DNA from: Acidiferrobacter sp.
GTDB lineage: Bacteria > Pseudomonadota > Gammaproteobacteria > Acidiferrobacterales > Acidiferrobacteraceae
Reading direction: 5' to 3'
Length of the DNA stretch: 8,530 nucleotides
Assembly (NCBI GenBank): GCA_027335965.1
Contig: DAHWGZ010000065.1
Coordinates: 1-8,530, forward strand
This document shows positions 1 to 5,410 of the stretch, piece by piece. Positions within the stretch are counted from its first letter, which is position 1; every line of letters begins with the position of its first letter. Both the position numbers and the translations under genes were made by a program. A model generated the notes under the pieces. It saw only the letters and a program-made list of their open reading frames with translations, was not told the DNA's origin and searched no databases.

Positions 1-157
1 GAAGCCGCGCCACCCCCCCAAGGCGGCGAGAGGCATCCCGCCGCGCCCCCGTCCAGGAGCGGATCGCATAGCCGGCCGCCGCCAGGGTCGAGAGCAGCGC
101 GAGACCCACGAACGCCGCGGCCCGCCATCGTCGTGATCGCCCGGCGCCCTCACTCAT
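1..157 (-). CDS. Partial membrane-anchored protein of unknown function (N-terminus only)
   Basis: Reading leftward from an ATG at 157 gives 52 codons without a stop before the window edge. The peptide starts with a short, arginine-rich stretch (residues 7-12), followed by one hydrophobic segment (about residues 14-31, AAAFVGLALLSTLAAAGY). It then turns basic again. That is the pattern of an uncleaved signal anchor or a Sec signal, with the basic N-terminus inside the cell. An in-frame TGA lies 12 bases upstream of the ATG, so the start is nearly forced. No good Shine-Dalgarno sequence precedes it. The visible part carries no family motif, so I do not assign a function. It is divergent from the TauE-type gene across a 500-bp gap. 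The hydrophobic run in an open frame is the main support; the missing ribosome binding site is the main doubt. Confidence 0.45.
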   Translation of the reverse strand, partial: MSEGAGRSRRWRAAAFVGLALLSTLAAAGYAIRSWTGARRDASRRLGGVARL

Positions 158-355
158 GAGGCATGGCGTTCACGGGCCGCGCCGGGGCGCTCGCAGGCCG
201 CAGGCCGCCCGCCGGATGGGGATCCCCGCCCGCCCGGGGTCCGGCCCGACCCGCGACCGCTGATCGCTCGCGAGCGGCGACCGAGCCGCAAGCGCTCCCA
301 GATGCCCAGACAGGCCCGCCCATGCGGCTCCCTACCCCCCCGATTCTTTTCTGGG

Positions 356-361
356 AGTATA
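356..361 (-). promoter_or_regulatory. Candidate -10 element for the leftward gene
   Basis: Read on the minus strand the sequence is TATACT, five of six matches to the sigma-70 -10 consensus. It sits in the only AT-rich island of the region (341-364). No good -35 hexamer lies 16-18 bases upstream; the best is TTCGGG. It is about 200 bases upstream of the ATG at 157, so a long leader would result. On the plus strand the same island reads TATAAC (358-363), also without a -35 partner, so the direction is uncertain. Confidence 0.25.
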
Positions 362-564
362 ACCGAGTCGCCGGCAGGGCCCGAATCCCGGGGTCCGCCC
401 GGCCTATGGGCATTGATTCCCATTCCCGACATGCACTACCATGCCGGCGGAATCCATCGGCCGCGCGCGTCTTCGCGCCGACGGCCACGGCCGACGCGCC
501 GCCCGACAGCAGGCGCGCGGCGCGCGTTCGCCGGGACAGTCCCATCCGGATCGCACCCATCATG

Positions 565-589
565 CCCCGATGATCGACCAGTATCGGGG
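565..589. other. Stem-loop upstream of the TauE-type gene
   Basis: CCCCGAT (565-571) is the exact reverse complement of ATCGGGG (583-589), with an 11-base loop. It lies about 80 bases before the TauE-type start and could be part of its leader RNA. It has no T-tract and no recognised riboswitch features, so the role is unknown. Confidence 0.3.
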
Positions 590-666
590 GGCATCGGAAC
601 CATTGACCCAAACCGCCGCAAGGGCCGCCGAATCTGCGGGCGCCCGGCCCTGGAGTGCCGCAGGTC

Positions 667-1422
667 ATGATGACCCATCTCACGATTGCCGAACTTGTGC
701 CCAAGCCGGAGCTGTTCGTCTTTATGGAGGCCGTGGTGTTTGCCGCCTTCTATGTGCGCGCGACCATAGGCTTTGGGTCCGGCCTCATCTCGGTGGCGTT
801 ATTGTCCCTGAGCTTCCCGGTCAAGGAAGTGGTCCCGGTCGTGCTGCTGCTCGACCTCTTGGGATCGGTGCTGCTCGGCGCCTACGACTTCCGGAAAATG
901 CAGTGGCGGGAGCTGACGTGGCTCATCCCCGGCTCGCTCGTGGGTCTTGCGATCGGGGCGCTCATCCTCGCCCATACCCACGCGCAAAAGCTCACGCTGT
1001 TCTTGGGGATCTTCATTCTGGCCTATGTCGTCTACGCGATCGTCGCCAAGCCGGAACGCATGCCGCGCATCGCGCGCGCCTGGGCCCTCCCGCTCGGGGT
1101 GTTCGGGGGCATAGTCGGCAGTCTCTACGGGGGCGGGGGTCCGCCGCTCGTGGCCTATCTGCAAATGCGCCATCTCGACAAGCGCGCCTTCCGCGCCACG
1201 TTTCAGGCCATCGCGTTGACCGACAACATCCTGCGCGGCGGACTCTATATCGCCTTCGGGCTACTCACGTGGCCGCTCACGGTGGTCTTTGCCGCCATGG
1301 CGCCGGCCGCCGCCCTCGGGCTTTATCTCGGCAACCATCTGCACATGCGCATCAACCAGCGCACCTTCCTGCGCGCCACGCTTGCGCTGCTCGCGGCGGT
1401 CGGCCTCAAATATCTGATCTGA
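667..1422 (+). CDS. TauE/SafE-family membrane permease (sulfite/organosulfonate exporter type)
   Basis: This is a polytopic inner-membrane protein of 251 residues, the usual size for the TauE/SafE (DUF81) family. Family members are proposed to export sulfite, sulfoacetate or related anions; the substrate here cannot be read from the sequence. About eight hydrophobic segments are visible, near residues 16-34, 36-50, 56-72, 84-103, 108-127, 138-155, 195-220 and 233-250. The two family half-repeats are clear: GFGSGLISVALLSL plus VKEVVPVVLLLDLLGS (35-68) in the first half, and GVFGGIVGSLYGGGGPPLVAYL (144-165) in the second. A GTG at 655 and ATGs at 667 and 670 are all in frame. I chose 667, because AGG at 663 is too close for it but GGAG at 652 is 11 bases away; 670 is equally possible. 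The gene stands alone and is convergent with the barrel gene. Its last codons lie inside a tandem repeat. Confidence 0.88.
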   Translation: MMTHLTIAELVPKPELFVFMEAVVFAAFYVRATIGFGSGLISVALLSLSFPVKEVVPVVLLLDLLGSVLLGAYDFRKMQWRELTWLIPGSLVGLAIGALILAHTHAQKLTLFLGIFILAYVVYAIVAKPERMPRIARAWALPLGVFGGIVGSLYGGGGPPLVAYLQMRHLDKRAFRATFQAIALTDNILRGGLYIAFGLLTWPLTVVFAAMAPAAALGLYLGNHLHMRINQRTFLRATLALLAAVGLKYLI

Positions 1423-1470
1423 TCCCGGCCATCTGATCTGATCCCGGCCATCTGGTCTCATCCCGGCGGC
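1414..1470. repeat. 19-bp tandem repeat, about three copies, overlapping the permease stop codon
   Basis: The unit CTGATCTGATCCCGGCCAT occurs exactly at 1414-1432 and 1433-1451, and a degenerate third copy (CTGGTCTCATCCCGGCGGC) follows at 1452-1470. The first copy supplies the last two sense codons (Leu-Ile) and the TGA stop of the permease. It looks like a slippage duplication. Because the TGA is in the first copy, extra copies leave the protein unchanged. Confidence 0.85.
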
Positions 1471-1503
1471 CGGTCGGGCAGGCGCCCTGATCGGCGCACC
1501 GGA

Positions 1504-1533
1504 CGCCACGGGGACGCACCGCGCCCCGTGGCG
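1504..1533. terminator. Hairpin between convergent genes, probable bidirectional terminator
   Basis: CGCCACGGGG (1504-1513) is perfectly complementary to CCCCGTGGCG (1524-1533), giving a 10-bp GC-rich stem with a 10-base loop. It lies 81 bases after the permease stop and 6 bases beyond the barrel gene stop, exactly where transcripts converge. There is no T-tract on either side, so classical intrinsic termination is not certain. Confidence 0.55.
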
Positions 1534-1539
1534 CGTGCC

Positions 1540-2052
1540 TCAGCGCGTGGCGAACTGGTAGGTCATGCCCACCAGCAACTCGTCACCGTTCTGAGCCAGG
1601 CCGCCCGACGTGCGTGGATCGATGATCACGTCATATTCCCCGCGCACATCCCAGCGGCGCATGACGCGATAGCTGACGCCGGCCCCGATGATCGGCCGCA
1701 GGCTGTTGCGGATGTAGGTGGCGTTCGGGGGGTTTTGTTCGCCGCGAATGTCGGCGAGACCCAGGCGCGCGAGAAAGTGCAGGCCGCGAACGCGCGCGAT
1801 GGGGGCGCGATACAAGGCGCTGGCGGTGAACATCCCGAGATGCACGGGATTCGCGCTCAGAAACTGATAGCCAAGCTCCAGGCCGACCGGGAAAGACCGC
1901 GTCGAAAGGCCGCCATAGACGCCGATCGGCGAGGTGCTGGCGAGCGCGCCGCCGGTCACACCCACATCACCACCCAGCCAAACGCGCGCGAAGCTCGCGG
2001 CCGGCAATGCGCACAGGGCCACGAGACCTGCCATTACGAAACGGTTTTTCAT
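1540..2052 (-). CDS. Small outer-membrane beta-barrel protein
   Basis: This 170-residue protein has a typical Sec signal peptide: MKNRF, then a hydrophobic core (MAGLVALCALPAA), then a likely cleavage site after SFA at about residue 22. The mature part of about 148 residues alternates polar and hydrophobic residues in short strands rich in Gly, Tyr and aromatics. Examples are GVYGGLSTRSFPVGLELGYQ (47-66), HFLARLGLADI (91-101) and PIIGAGVSYRV (119-129). It ends in a strand, LLVGMTYQFATR. The size fits an 8-stranded barrel of the OmpA-like/OprF-like 'OMP_b-brl' type in the outer membrane. There is no OmpA peptidoglycan-binding domain. The start is fixed by a strong Shine-Dalgarno AAAGGAG at 2067-2061, eight bases before the ATG. 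Its physiological role cannot be told; such proteins range from surface structural proteins to stress or virulence factors. It faces the sulfotransferase-like gene divergently. Confidence 0.8.
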   Translation of the reverse strand: MKNRFVMAGLVALCALPAASFARVWLGGDVGVTGGALASTSPIGVYGGLSTRSFPVGLELGYQFLSANPVHLGMFTASALYRAPIARVRGLHFLARLGLADIRGEQNPPNATYIRNSLRPIIGAGVSYRVMRRWDVRGEYDVIIDPRTSGGLAQNGDELLVGMTYQFATR

Positions 2053-2060
2053 ATCATCAT

Positions 2061-2067
2061 CTCCTTT
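2061..2067 (-). promoter_or_regulatory. Ribosome binding site of the barrel gene
   Basis: AAAGGAG on the minus strand, eight bases before the ATG at 2052. It is a near-perfect Shine-Dalgarno sequence in an AT-rich stretch that stands out against the GC-rich surroundings. Confidence 0.8.
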
Positions 2068-2120
2068 GATAGTATTTTCTTATTCATTAACCGCGCCCGC
2101 TTTAGCCCGCGCGACGCGCT

Positions 2121-2148
2121 AGTCTAATCGGTCTCCAGACCGCCGCAA
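2121..2148 (-). promoter_or_regulatory. Candidate promoter of the barrel gene with a palindrome in its spacer
   Basis: On the minus strand TTGCGG (2148-2143) is followed after 16 bases by TAGACT (2126-2121). These match the sigma-70 -35 and -10 consensus at three to four of six positions each. The spacer holds an inverted repeat, CGGTCT-CC-AGACCG (2129-2142), which could bind a dimeric regulator. The transcript would have a leader of about 65-70 bases. The promoter is suggestive; the palindrome itself is exact. Confidence 0.35.
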
Positions 2149-2239
2149 AGCGCCCCAATGGGATTTCCCCCGTGGAACTTATCGGCCGCGAGTCTCACAA
2201 ATGGTAACAACCAGCCCTCGCGGCGGCGCCTACCATAAC

Positions 2240-2323
2240 ATGGACATGAATACCGAGAACCTTATGCACGCGGCCGCTTTGCTGTTTCCCGACAAAACCG
2301 CCGGCATGGCCGACGGATCGTGA
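2240..2323 (+). CDS. Possible 27-residue leader peptide, overlapping the sulfotransferase-like start
   Basis: An ATG at 2240 (or 2246) opens a short frame ending at TGA 2321-2323. The final A of that stop is the first base of the ATG at 2323, a TGATG junction typical of translational coupling. The peptide begins MDMNTENLMHAAALLFPD and has a more balanced composition than random frames nearby. There is no good ribosome binding site before it. It could be a real small protein, a coupling leader that drives translation of the next gene, or chance. No family is recognised. Confidence 0.3.
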   Translation: MDMNTENLMHAAALLFPDKTAGMADGS

Positions 2324-3591
2324 TGGGGATGATGGGACTGCAGCGAATCCGCCGACGGGTGGCCTTGACACTGCGCCTCGCCGATCTGCACATACGTTCG
2401 CGGCGCATGAAATACAAGCTGGGCGTGCTCGCCCGCCGGCAGCTGGCCTTGACCCAGGAGATCGCGTGGCTGGAGACGCGCCGCCGGAATCCCGCGGCGC
2501 CGACGACGGCCGAGCGCGCCGCGCTCGATGCGCGCACGGGCCCCATCTGGATCCATGCCCCGTGGCGCGCCGGATCGACCTATGTGTGGAACAAATTCCG
2601 CTCATGCCCTCAATACCTGGCCTTCTACGAACCCTTTCACGAGACGCTCGAGACCGTGACGCGCGCCGCCGCGGCCCGCGCCACGGCCGCCTCTTGGCCA
2701 TCCGGCCATCCCCCGCTCGACGCCCCCTATTACCATGAGTTCGAGCCGCTGCTCGCGGTGGGCGGCGGCGTGCGCGGCTTCGAACACGCCCTGCCCTATA
2801 CTTATTATTTCGTGAACGATGAGCCCTTGGCCCGGCAGCAGGCCTACCTGAACGGCCTCGTCGCGCACGCGCACGCCCTCGGGCGCCGCGCGGTGTTCGG
2901 TTTTTGCCGGTCGACGGGGCGCGCGGCCTGGTTTAGACGACACATGCCCGGCGTCCATATCGCCCTGACCCGCGACGGCTTGGGCCTATGGCGCTCGGCA
3001 TTCGGCCGCAGCCAGGCCCTGGGTGACCTCTATTTCGTGACGCGCCCGCTCGTCATCCTGCTGACGAGCCGGCGCGATCCGTGGATCGCCCATTATCTCG
3101 CGGCCCTCGATCTCGATCCGATCCCGCGGCTGAGCGACGCCGGCGCCGCGCAGCGCGAGGCCGAGCACCTCGCGGTCCGTCATCCGGAGCTCGCGATGCG
3201 CGCGTTCGCCGCGGTGTTCGCGCTTGGCACCGCCCTGTCGCAACGCCACGCCGACATCGTGATACCGATCGAGGCGCTATCGACCGAGGTCGGCCGCCGC
3301 GGCCTTTCCGCGTCACTGGCCGGACGCTTCGATGTGGCGATCGACTGGAGCGATTGCACCGTCCCGGTGTGTGCCGCGCGCGATGACGACGCACCTTTCC
3401 TCGACGCCTGGCGCGAGGCCCTGCGCCAGGCCGAGGCCTGTATCCCGGATCCGCATGGATCCGCGCATGAACCCGAGAGACGCAACCCCATGCCCGCGCA
3501 CCCGGCCCCCTGTGGCCCCGCAAGACCTCGCCCGCTCGTCTCGCTCAAGCGCGCGCCGGAAGGCGACCACGCCCTGTCCGAGGGGACCTGA
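2323..3591 (+). CDS. Sulfotransferase-like protein (P-loop, PAPS-type motifs), unclassified
   Basis: A 422-residue soluble protein with two motifs that resemble sulfotransferases. The first, IWIHAPWRAGSTYVWNKF (about 77-94), matches the 5'-phosphosulfate-binding loop, with Arg replacing the usual Lys as in many bacterial and carbohydrate sulfotransferases. The second, ALTRDGLGLWRSAF (214-227), matches the 3'-phosphate-binding motif: Arg217 and Ser225 are eight residues apart, as in cytosolic estrogen sulfotransferase. The first 60 or so residues are helical and strongly basic. The last 48 (about 375-422) are Pro/Arg-rich and look disordered. Overall similarity to known families is low as far as I can judge, so sulfate donor and acceptor are unknown; a glycan acceptor is inferred from the GT9 neighbour. 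Start choice is ambiguous between GTG 2320 and ATG 2323, 2329 and 2332; 2323 was taken for the TGATG overlap. Its stop overlaps the next start by one base. Confidence 0.6.
   Translation: MGMMGLQRIRRRVALTLRLADLHIRSRRMKYKLGVLARRQLALTQEIAWLETRRRNPAAPTTAERAALDARTGPIWIHAPWRAGSTYVWNKFRSCPQYLAFYEPFHETLETVTRAAAARATAASWPSGHPPLDAPYYHEFEPLLAVGGGVRGFEHALPYTYYFVNDEPLARQQAYLNGLVAHAHALGRRAVFGFCRSTGRAAWFRRHMPGVHIALTRDGLGLWRSAFGRSQALGDLYFVTRPLVILLTSRRDPWIAHYLAALDLDPIPRLSDAGAAQREAEHLAVRHPELAMRAFAAVFALGTALSQRHADIVIPIEALSTEVGRRGLSASLAGRFDVAIDWSDCTVPVCAARDDDAPFLDAWREALRQAEACIPDPHGSAHEPERRNPMPAHPAPCGPARPRPLVSLKRAPEGDHALSEGT
3447..3466. repeat. Short 10-bp direct repeat in the sulfotransferase-like 3' end
   Basis: GGATCCGCAT is followed immediately by GGATCCGCGC. 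The pair opens the stretch that encodes the low-complexity C-terminal tail. Ten bases is not a multiple of three, so an extra or lost copy would shift the frame of the tail. Confidence 0.5.
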
Positions 3592-3593
3592 TG
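3581..3593 (+). promoter_or_regulatory. Ribosome binding site and TGATG stop/start junction of the GT9 gene
   Basis: AGGGG (3581-3585) lies five bases before the ATG at 3591. The TGA of the upstream gene (3589-3591) shares its A with that ATG. This sets the start and implies that both genes are on one transcript, with coupled translation likely. Confidence 0.7.
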
Positions 3594-4769
3594 GCCGACA
3601 TGCCGAACGCCTCCTTTGCGCAGACCCACCATTACGGCGCGCCGTCGGATGCGGTGGCCGCGGCGCGCCTGCAGCGGGTGCTTATCATCATGCCGCAACT
3701 GCTCGGCGATGCCGTGCTGTCATCGGTGCTCGTCACCGCGCTCCGAGACATGATCCCCGACGTGCGGATCGATATCCTGGTGCACCAGCCGCTGGCCGAA
3801 CTCTTTAGACACAACCCGGCGATCGCCGCGGTCCACGCCATCGACCGGGGCTGGCGCAAAAAGGGCCTGTGGCGCAGCGCCGGACCGCGCTGGGCCCTGA
3901 TCCGCGCCTTGCGCGCGCGCCGCTATGACCTGCTTATACAATCACCCCACACCACCGATGGCTCGTGGGGGCCGGCGCTCATCGCCCTTTTGCGCATCCC
4001 CTACTCGGTCGGCGCGTCGGGCGACACGCACGGCTCTCCGCTCAAGCGATTCATGTGGCGACGGCTGTTCACCCATACCCTGCCCCCGCCTCCCGAGCCG
4101 AACCGTCGGCATGTGGCCGAGCTGCACCTCGACCTCTTGCGCCGCCTGGGCCTTAGTCCGAGCCCCTCGGCGCGGCGCGCCACGATCGAGCCCGGACCGG
4201 CGGCGCGCGCGCGCATCGACGCGCTGCTCGCCGAGCGCCCTATCATGCAGCGGGGCTTCGTGCTGTTTGCGCCGCTCGCCGGGCAACGCGGTCGAACCCT
4301 GCCGGCGGCCATGTGCCGGGACTTTCTCGATCATTGCGAAGGCCGAGGCCTGACGGTGGTCATGACGAGCGGCCCCGAGGCCTGGCAGCAGGCCTTTGCC
4401 CACGCGCTCGCCCATGGCCGCGGCAATGGCATCGTAGACCTGGCTGGCGCCCTTACGCTCACCGAGCTTGCCGCCCTGGCATCGACCGCGCGCGTCTTCG
4501 TCGGCGCCGATTCCGGTCCCATGCATGTCGCCGCGGCCATGGGCCTGCCCGTGATCGTGTGCTTCGGTCCCGGCGATTACCATCGTTTCAGCCCGTGGCA
4601 GACGCGCCTGTCTCTCATTGCCACGAACCGCTCCTGCCAACCCTGCGAACTCGACGGCTGCGGCAACAGCGGCCATGCCGACTGCCTCCATGACATCCCA
4701 TCCCGCACCTTATTGGATGCGTTCGAAAGCTTCGAGGCCTCATTCACGGCCACCCCCGCCATAGGATAA
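3591..4769 (+). CDS. Glycosyltransferase family 9 (LPS heptosyltransferase-type, RfaQ-like)
   Basis: A 392-residue GT-B glycosyltransferase of the ADP-heptose:LPS heptosyltransferase family, expected at the cytoplasmic face of the inner membrane. The N-domain starts with VLIIMPQLLGDAVLSS (30-45); its Gly-Asp (Asp40) aligns with the catalytic Asp of E. coli WaaC. The C-domain carries RVFVGADSGPMHVAAAMGLPVIVCFGP, with Asp307-Ser-Gly-Pro-Met-His as the nucleotide-sugar motif. A cysteine cluster, C349-x2-C352-x4-C357-x7-C365, is shared with RfaQ/RfaF-type members. Oddities: a 25-residue N-terminal extension, and the loop after FAPLAGQ reads RGRTLP, without the Lys/Arg-x-Trp pattern I expect there. 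Sugar and acceptor are therefore uncertain; heptose on lipid A-core is the default. It is coupled to the sulfotransferase-like gene, which suggests joint work on one glycan. Confidence 0.82.
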   Translation: MADMPNASFAQTHHYGAPSDAVAAARLQRVLIIMPQLLGDAVLSSVLVTALRDMIPDVRIDILVHQPLAELFRHNPAIAAVHAIDRGWRKKGLWRSAGPRWALIRALRARRYDLLIQSPHTTDGSWGPALIALLRIPYSVGASGDTHGSPLKRFMWRRLFTHTLPPPPEPNRRHVAELHLDLLRRLGLSPSPSARRATIEPGPAARARIDALLAERPIMQRGFVLFAPLAGQRGRTLPAAMCRDFLDHCEGRGLTVVMTSGPEAWQQAFAHALAHGRGNGIVDLAGALTLTELAALASTARVFVGADSGPMHVAAAMGLPVIVCFGPGDYHRFSPWQTRLSLIATNRSCQPCELDGCGNSGHADCLHDIPSRTLLDAFESFEASFTATPAIG

Positions 4770-4783
4770 GCGATGGCCATGCG

Positions 4784-4799
4784 CGGGCACTAAAGCCCG
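4784..4799 (+). terminator. Weak hairpin after the GT9 gene
   Basis: CGGGC (4784-4788) pairs with GCCCG (4795-4799) around a six-base loop, 15 bases after the GT9 stop. The stem has only five pairs and no T-tract follows, so it is a weak terminator candidate. Confidence 0.25.
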
Positions 4800-5178
4800 G
4801 ACCCCAGGGACCCGCCTTGGCCTTTGCTTCCACGGACGCCGCTTCTCCGGGGCTTTTCCCATTTCCATGATCGTGGGCCTCTCGCGGCTTGGCCGCGGCA
4901 CGGCGGCCGTCGAACACAAGGCCCTCCGCCGCAGCCCCCGAACCATGGCCGCGCGCGAGGGACGGGAGGGATCGGCGTGGCACCGCGACACGCGCCCCGA
5001 TCATCGCGCCGCCCCCCTCGATGGGGCGGGGTTGCGCGATGATCCGTGGGCGGCAGACGAGCACTCCTCGCCGGCTCGGCCGGAACTTATGGGATCATCG
5101 CTGGTCTCGATTGTCATCGGGCAGTCCGTTGAACGCGATGCCGCGCGACAGAAAAAAGCCAAGACCAAGCTTGGGCGC

Positions 5179-5207
5179 TCGTCATTGTCAGGCGGCCCGC
5201 ATACACT
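5179..5207 (+). promoter_or_regulatory. Candidate promoter for GH15
   Basis: TCGTCA (5179-5184), then a 17-base spacer, then TACACT (5202-5207): each hexamer matches four of six sigma-70 consensus positions with ideal spacing. A transcript starting about 7 bases downstream would carry a leader of about 195 bases containing all the inverted repeats listed below. Confidence 0.35.
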
Positions 5208-5229
5208 GGGGGTACGCGCGCACCGTCGG

Positions 5230-5249
5230 CCGCGCGATCGATCGCGCGG
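5230..5249. repeat. Perfect 20-bp palindrome
   Basis: CCGCGCGATC is followed directly by its reverse complement GATCGCGCGG. It contains two adjacent GATC sites (GATCGATC). It lies about 25 bases downstream of the candidate GH15 promoter, where it could be an operator for a dimeric repressor or, in RNA, a hairpin with a short loop. Confidence 0.7.
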
Positions 5250-5294
5250 TCATGCAGGTCTTGAAGCCGATTCCTGGCGGCTCGGCTAATCGGT

Positions 5295-5323
5295 CGGGCC
5301 TCGTCTGCAAGGGGCGAGGCCCG
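5295..5323 (+). promoter_or_regulatory. Hairpin I in the GH15 leader
   Basis: CGGGCCTCG (5295-5303) and CGAGGCCCG (5315-5323) form a perfect 9-bp stem with an 11-base loop. The following bases (CTCCACCCTGTTTGTCT) are less GC-rich, with a few T, so it could attenuate transcription. It is not a canonical terminator, and no known riboswitch motif is recognised. Confidence 0.45.
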
Positions 5324-5340
5324 CTCCACCCTGTTTGTCT

Positions 5341-5355
5341 GGGCGCTTTGCGCCC
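5341..5355 (+). promoter_or_regulatory. Hairpin II in the GH15 leader
   Basis: GGGCGC (5341-5346) pairs with GCGCCC (5350-5355) around a TTT loop. It sits 17 bases after hairpin I and about 55 bases before the GH15 ATG, leaving the ribosome binding site free. Confidence 0.4.
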
Positions 5356-5398
5356 GTCGCGCGGATCACGGGATGCGCGGTCCGTTACACGCACGATC

Positions 5399-5403
5399 GG
5401 AGG
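5399..5403 (+). promoter_or_regulatory. Ribosome binding site of GH15
   Basis: GGAGG, seven bases before the ATG at 5411. It decides the start: the frame is open far upstream, but only this ATG has a strong Shine-Dalgarno sequence, and family homology begins shortly after it. Confidence 0.8.
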
Positions 5404-5410
5404 AAAGCGA

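Larger units (their letters stand above)
158..666. other. Long intergenic region, no convincing gene
   Basis: About 510 bp between two divergent genes. Several open frames cross it, but their products are rich in Arg, Pro, Ala and Gly, with no hydrophobic core, motif or ribosome binding site. That is expected of GC-rich non-coding DNA. Visible structure: a 10-bp palindrome GGGGATCCCC (218-227), a 12-bp palindrome CGCTCGCGAGCG (265-276), a small AT-rich island (341-364) and a 7-bp stem-loop (565-571 with 583-589). It presumably carries promoters for both flanking genes and could hide a small RNA. I cannot define one. Confidence 0.55.
4770..5410. other. Long intergenic region with structured leader, no convincing gene
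   Basis: About 640 bp between GT9 and GH15. Open frames on both strands give Arg/Pro/Ala-rich products without motifs or ribosome binding sites, so I call none. The first part holds a small hairpin after the GT9 stop (4784-4799) and otherwise nothing that I recognise (about 4800-5150). The last part holds a run of six A at 5152-5157, a 10-bp palindrome CCAAGCTTGG (5165-5174), a candidate promoter, a 20-bp palindrome and two hairpins before the GH15 gene. Confidence 0.6.

Noticed and set aside
603..636. TTGACC as a -35 element for the permease gene
   Set aside because: No acceptable -10 lies 16-19 bases downstream; the best candidate, AATCTG, is 22 bases away.
150..704. Minus-strand frames (to 704, 432 and 678) that could precede the left-edge gene in an operon, one with an ATGA overlap
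   Set aside because: Their products are Arg/Gly/Pro-rich with no ribosome binding site or domain; the ATGA overlap alone is not enough.
441..1436. A 331-codon plus-strand frame overlapping the permease gene
   Set aside because: It is in a different frame from the membrane segments of the permease and has no hydrophobic pattern or motif.
3942..4691. A 249-codon minus-strand frame opposite the GT9 gene
   Set aside because: It is antisense to a gene with clear GT9 motifs and is rich in Ala, Arg and Gly.
5151..5174. A minus-strand intrinsic terminator: 5-bp CCAAG/CTTGG stem followed by six T
   Set aside because: The stem is short, and no leftward gene lies upstream of it to terminate. It remains a possible remnant.
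4867..5289. A 140-codon plus-strand frame in the GT9-GH15 gap
   Set aside because: It has no ribosome binding site, no domain or hydrophobic core, and covers the palindrome and candidate promoter. It is probably non-coding.
4889..5410. Upstream extension of the GH15 frame by 174 codons
   Set aside because: The frame is open, but the extra residues are Arg/Pro-rich with no family similarity. The strong ribosome binding site at 5399-5403 and the family's usual N-terminus support 5411.
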